A DNA stretch of 7,959 bases from Acidimicrobiia bacterium (GTDB lineage: Bacteria; Actinomycetota; Acidimicrobiia; Acidimicrobiales; Acidimicrobilacustridaceae). The position numbers and the translations under genes were made by a program. The notes under the pieces are model-generated. The model searched no databases, was not told where the DNA came from, and saw only the letters and a program-made list of their open reading frames with translations. This document shows positions 6,548-7,959 of the stretch, one piece after another (the first letter of the stretch is position 1; the number at the start of each line of letters is the position of its first letter). The stretch spans positions 1 to 7,959 of the forward strand of contig VERC01000107.1 of the NCBI GenBank assembly GCA_018882825.1, given 5' to 3'.

Positions 6548-7753
6548 ATGAGTGGCGTCCGACGCATCGGGATCCTGACATCGGGCGGTCTGGCTCCGTG
6601 TCTGTCGTCGGCGGTGGCCTCGCTGACCGAACAGTGGGCCACCGTCGAACCGACGGCCGAGATCATCGGCTACCGCGACGGGTACGCCGGGGTGTTGGTG
6701 GGCGACTCGGTCACCTTCGACGCCGGCATCCGGTCCCACATCGCCACCGCCCACCGACTGGGGGGCAGTCCGCTCGGCAACTCACGGGTCAAGTTGTCCA
6801 ACGCCGCCGATTGCGCTCGTCGTGGTCTGGTGGAACCCGGTGCCGATCCGCTCGAGGTGGCGGCCGCTCGTCTGCGGGCCGATGGCATCGATGTGCTCCA
6901 CCCCGTCGGCGGTGACGACACGGCCACCACCGCGGCCGACCTCGCCGCCCACCTCGCCTCGCAGGGACACGACCTGCAGGTGCTGGCCCTGCCCAAGACC
7001 ATCGACAACGACATCGTCCCCATCGCCCGATCGATGGGGTCGGCGACGGCGGCCGAGTACGGATGCCTGTTCGCGCAGAACGTGATCGCCGAGCACTCGG
7101 CCTCGCCCCGGTCGATCGTGGTGCACGAGGTGATGGGTCGGAACTGTGGGTGGCTCACCGCCGCCACCGCTCGGCGGTACCAGACCTGGGTGCGCGGTGG
7201 CGTGGCCATCCCGGGTCTGGTCGACGAGGCCGAGTGGTCACTGCACGCGGTGCTGCTCCCCGAGATCGAGTTCACCATCGACGAGTTGGTGGCCCGGTTG
7301 GGTCCGGTCATGGAGCGCGTCGGCAACGTCAACGTCTTCGTGGCCGAGGGCGCAGGCGCGCAGGCCGTGATCGACGAGCGGACGGCGGCCGGGGTCGAGA
7401 TCGCCCGCGATGCCTTCGGCCACCCTCGGTTGGACGACGTGAACGTCGGTGAGTGGTTGGCCGAGCGTCTCGGTGTCGCCCTCGACGCCGAGAAGACACT
7501 CGTCGTGAAGTCGGGGTACTTCGCCCGATCGGCCCCGGCCAATGCCGAGGATCGCGCGCTCGTCGCCGACTGTGCCGCCGAGGCGGTCCGCGCCGCCGTC
7601 GATGGACGCGTCGGTCTGGTGGGTCACGATGAACAGGCCGATGGTGCGATGGGCGTGGTGGCCTTCGATCGGGTTCGTGGAGGCAAGCGCCTCGACGTCG
7701 AGGCCGAGTGGGTGCGCGACCTGTTGGCCGACGTGGCCGATGTGACCGGCTGA
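6548..7753 (+). CDS. pfp: Pyrophosphate-dependent 6-phosphofructokinase
   Basis: The 401-residue protein transfers phosphate from PPi to fructose-6-phosphate, giving fructose-1,6-bisphosphate and Pi, reversibly, in the cytoplasm. It starts with RIGILTSGGLAPCLSSAV (about 5-22), the nucleotide/PPi-site glycine loop in the form seen in PPi enzymes. Donor specificity is read from two motifs: GGDD at 121-124, where ATP enzymes have GGDGS, and PKTIDND at 149-155, where ATP enzymes have PGTIDND. Asp153 is the expected catalytic base. MGRNCGW (196-202) is the sugar-phosphate-site MGR motif. Length fits the roughly 400-residue PPi-PFKs such as that of Propionibacterium. The strong Shine-Dalgarno and immediate similarity fix the start. 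The gene is divergent from glgP, so it may be co-regulated with glucan breakdown, and ends 8 bp before the stop of the opposing oxidoreductase gene. No sign of damage. Confidence 0.95.
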   Translation: MSGVRRIGILTSGGLAPCLSSAVASLTEQWATVEPTAEIIGYRDGYAGVLVGDSVTFDAGIRSHIATAHRLGGSPLGNSRVKLSNAADCARRGLVEPGADPLEVAAARLRADGIDVLHPVGGDDTATTAADLAAHLASQGHDLQVLALPKTIDNDIVPIARSMGSATAAEYGCLFAQNVIAEHSASPRSIVVHEVMGRNCGWLTAATARRYQTWVRGGVAIPGLVDEAEWSLHAVLLPEIEFTIDELVARLGPVMERVGNVNVFVAEGAGAQAVIDERTAAGVEIARDAFGHPRLDDVNVGEWLAERLGVALDAEKTLVVKSGYFARSAPANAEDRALVADCAAEAVRAAVDGRVGLVGHDEQADGAMGVVAFDRVRGGKRLDVEAEWVRDLLADVADVTG

Positions 7754-7761
7754 ACCCGACG

Positions 7762-7959
7762 TCAGGTCGTCAGGGGCAGGAGGTCGTCGGCCAGTTCGCC
7801 CAGCATGCGGTCGGTGTCGGGCACCTGTCCGAGGGGAAGCACGATGAACTTCGACGCGCCGGCGTCGACGAAGTCGCGCACACGATCGGCGAGTCCGGCT
7901 CGGGTGGGTACGACGTGACGTGGATCGGTGCCGGGGCGGCGGCGCTCGATCGTCTCGAC
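7762..7959 (-). CDS. Luciferase-like (probably F420-dependent) oxidoreductase, C-terminal end only
   Basis: The minus strand is open from the window edge to a TGA at 7762-7764, giving 65 residues. The stretch PTRAGLADRVRDFVDAGASK followed by FIVLPLG resembles the C-terminal helix-strand end of luciferase-like monooxygenase (LLM) proteins, where a ...ERVRAYVDAGA.KFVLRP-like segment is common. Many actinobacterial LLM proteins use coenzyme F420, but the cofactor and substrate sites lie outside the window, so neither can be assigned. The codon pattern matches the other genes. It converges on pfp with 8 bp between stops. The family call rests on a short region; the coding frame itself is more secure. 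Confidence 0.6.
   Translation of the reverse strand, partial: VETIERRRPGTDPRHVVPTRAGLADRVRDFVDAGASKFIVLPLGQVPDTDRMLGELADDLLPLTT

Noticed and set aside
6373..6666. N-terminal extension of glgP to the most upstream ATG (98 extra residues)
   Set aside because: The extension would overlap the 5' part of pfp, is encoded partly by repeat DNA, and has no similarity to the phosphorylase family, which begins at GTG 6372.
5507..6754. Minus-strand open frame of 415 codons overlapping glgP and the start of pfp
   Set aside because: Out of frame with glgP and Arg/Pro-rich; no conserved motif.
6481..6915. Open frame starting at ATG 6481 (and its internal ATG 6544)
   Set aside because: Overlaps the pfp start in another frame, Arg/Gly-rich product, and the Shine-Dalgarno spacing fits ATG 6548 much better.
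7754..7780. Hairpin terminator between pfp and the oxidoreductase
   Set aside because: Only a short GACGTC palindrome and two overlapping GTCAGG-like words; no stem-loop followed by a T-run on either strand.

Overview
The window is a dense, high-GC stretch of bacterial chromosome. Almost every base is coding, codons end mainly in G or C, and GTG start and TGATG stop/start junctions are used. The gene content is an alpha-glucan phosphorylase with the DUF3417-type N-terminus, a pyrophosphate-dependent phosphofructokinase, a GH57/DUF3536 protein and a luciferase-like (probably F420-dependent) oxidoreductase. This suggests an actinobacterium, perhaps one of the Acidimicrobiia or a related environmental lineage. 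The phylum call is an inference from gene content and composition, not a marker-gene result.

Layout: (1) 1-2460, plus strand: the C-terminal part of a 4-alpha-glucanotransferase (MalQ) in one open frame with an essentially complete glycogen branching enzyme (GlgB). The 5' end is probably cut by the window edge. (2) 2460-3869, plus: a GH57/DUF3536 protein whose ATG shares one base with the previous stop, so the two genes form a translationally coupled pair. (3) 3838-6372, minus: alpha-glucan (glycogen) phosphorylase, convergent with the GH57 gene and overlapping its 3' end by 32 bp. (4) 6373-6547: the only real intergenic region (175 bp), lying between two divergent genes. It holds a 35-bp tandem repeat (2.2 copies), a 12-bp perfect palindrome at one repeat junction and a separate 18-bp near-perfect dyad. 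(5) 6548-7753, plus: PPi-dependent 6-phosphofructokinase with a good Shine-Dalgarno. (6) 7762-7959, minus: the last 65 codons of a luciferase-like oxidoreductase, convergent with only 8 bp between the stop codons.

How the genes work together: this is a storage-glucan and upper-glycolysis locus. The MalQ-GlgB protein would lengthen and branch alpha-1,4-glucans. GlgP would release glucose-1-phosphate from them by phosphorolysis. After isomerisation (phosphoglucomutase and glucose-6-phosphate isomerase are not in the window), Pfp would phosphorylate fructose-6-phosphate with PPi instead of ATP. Glucan to fructose-1,6-bisphosphate could then run without ATP, and Pfp is reversible. The substrate of the GH57/DUF3536 protein is unknown, but its position in the glgB transcript points to alpha-glucan metabolism.

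I see no mobile element, CRISPR array, tRNA, rRNA or clearly novel multi-gene system. The most distinctive points are the MalQ-GlgB fusion, the short DUF3536 protein with its 3' overlap into glgP, and the repeat/dyad architecture of the glgP-pfp control region.
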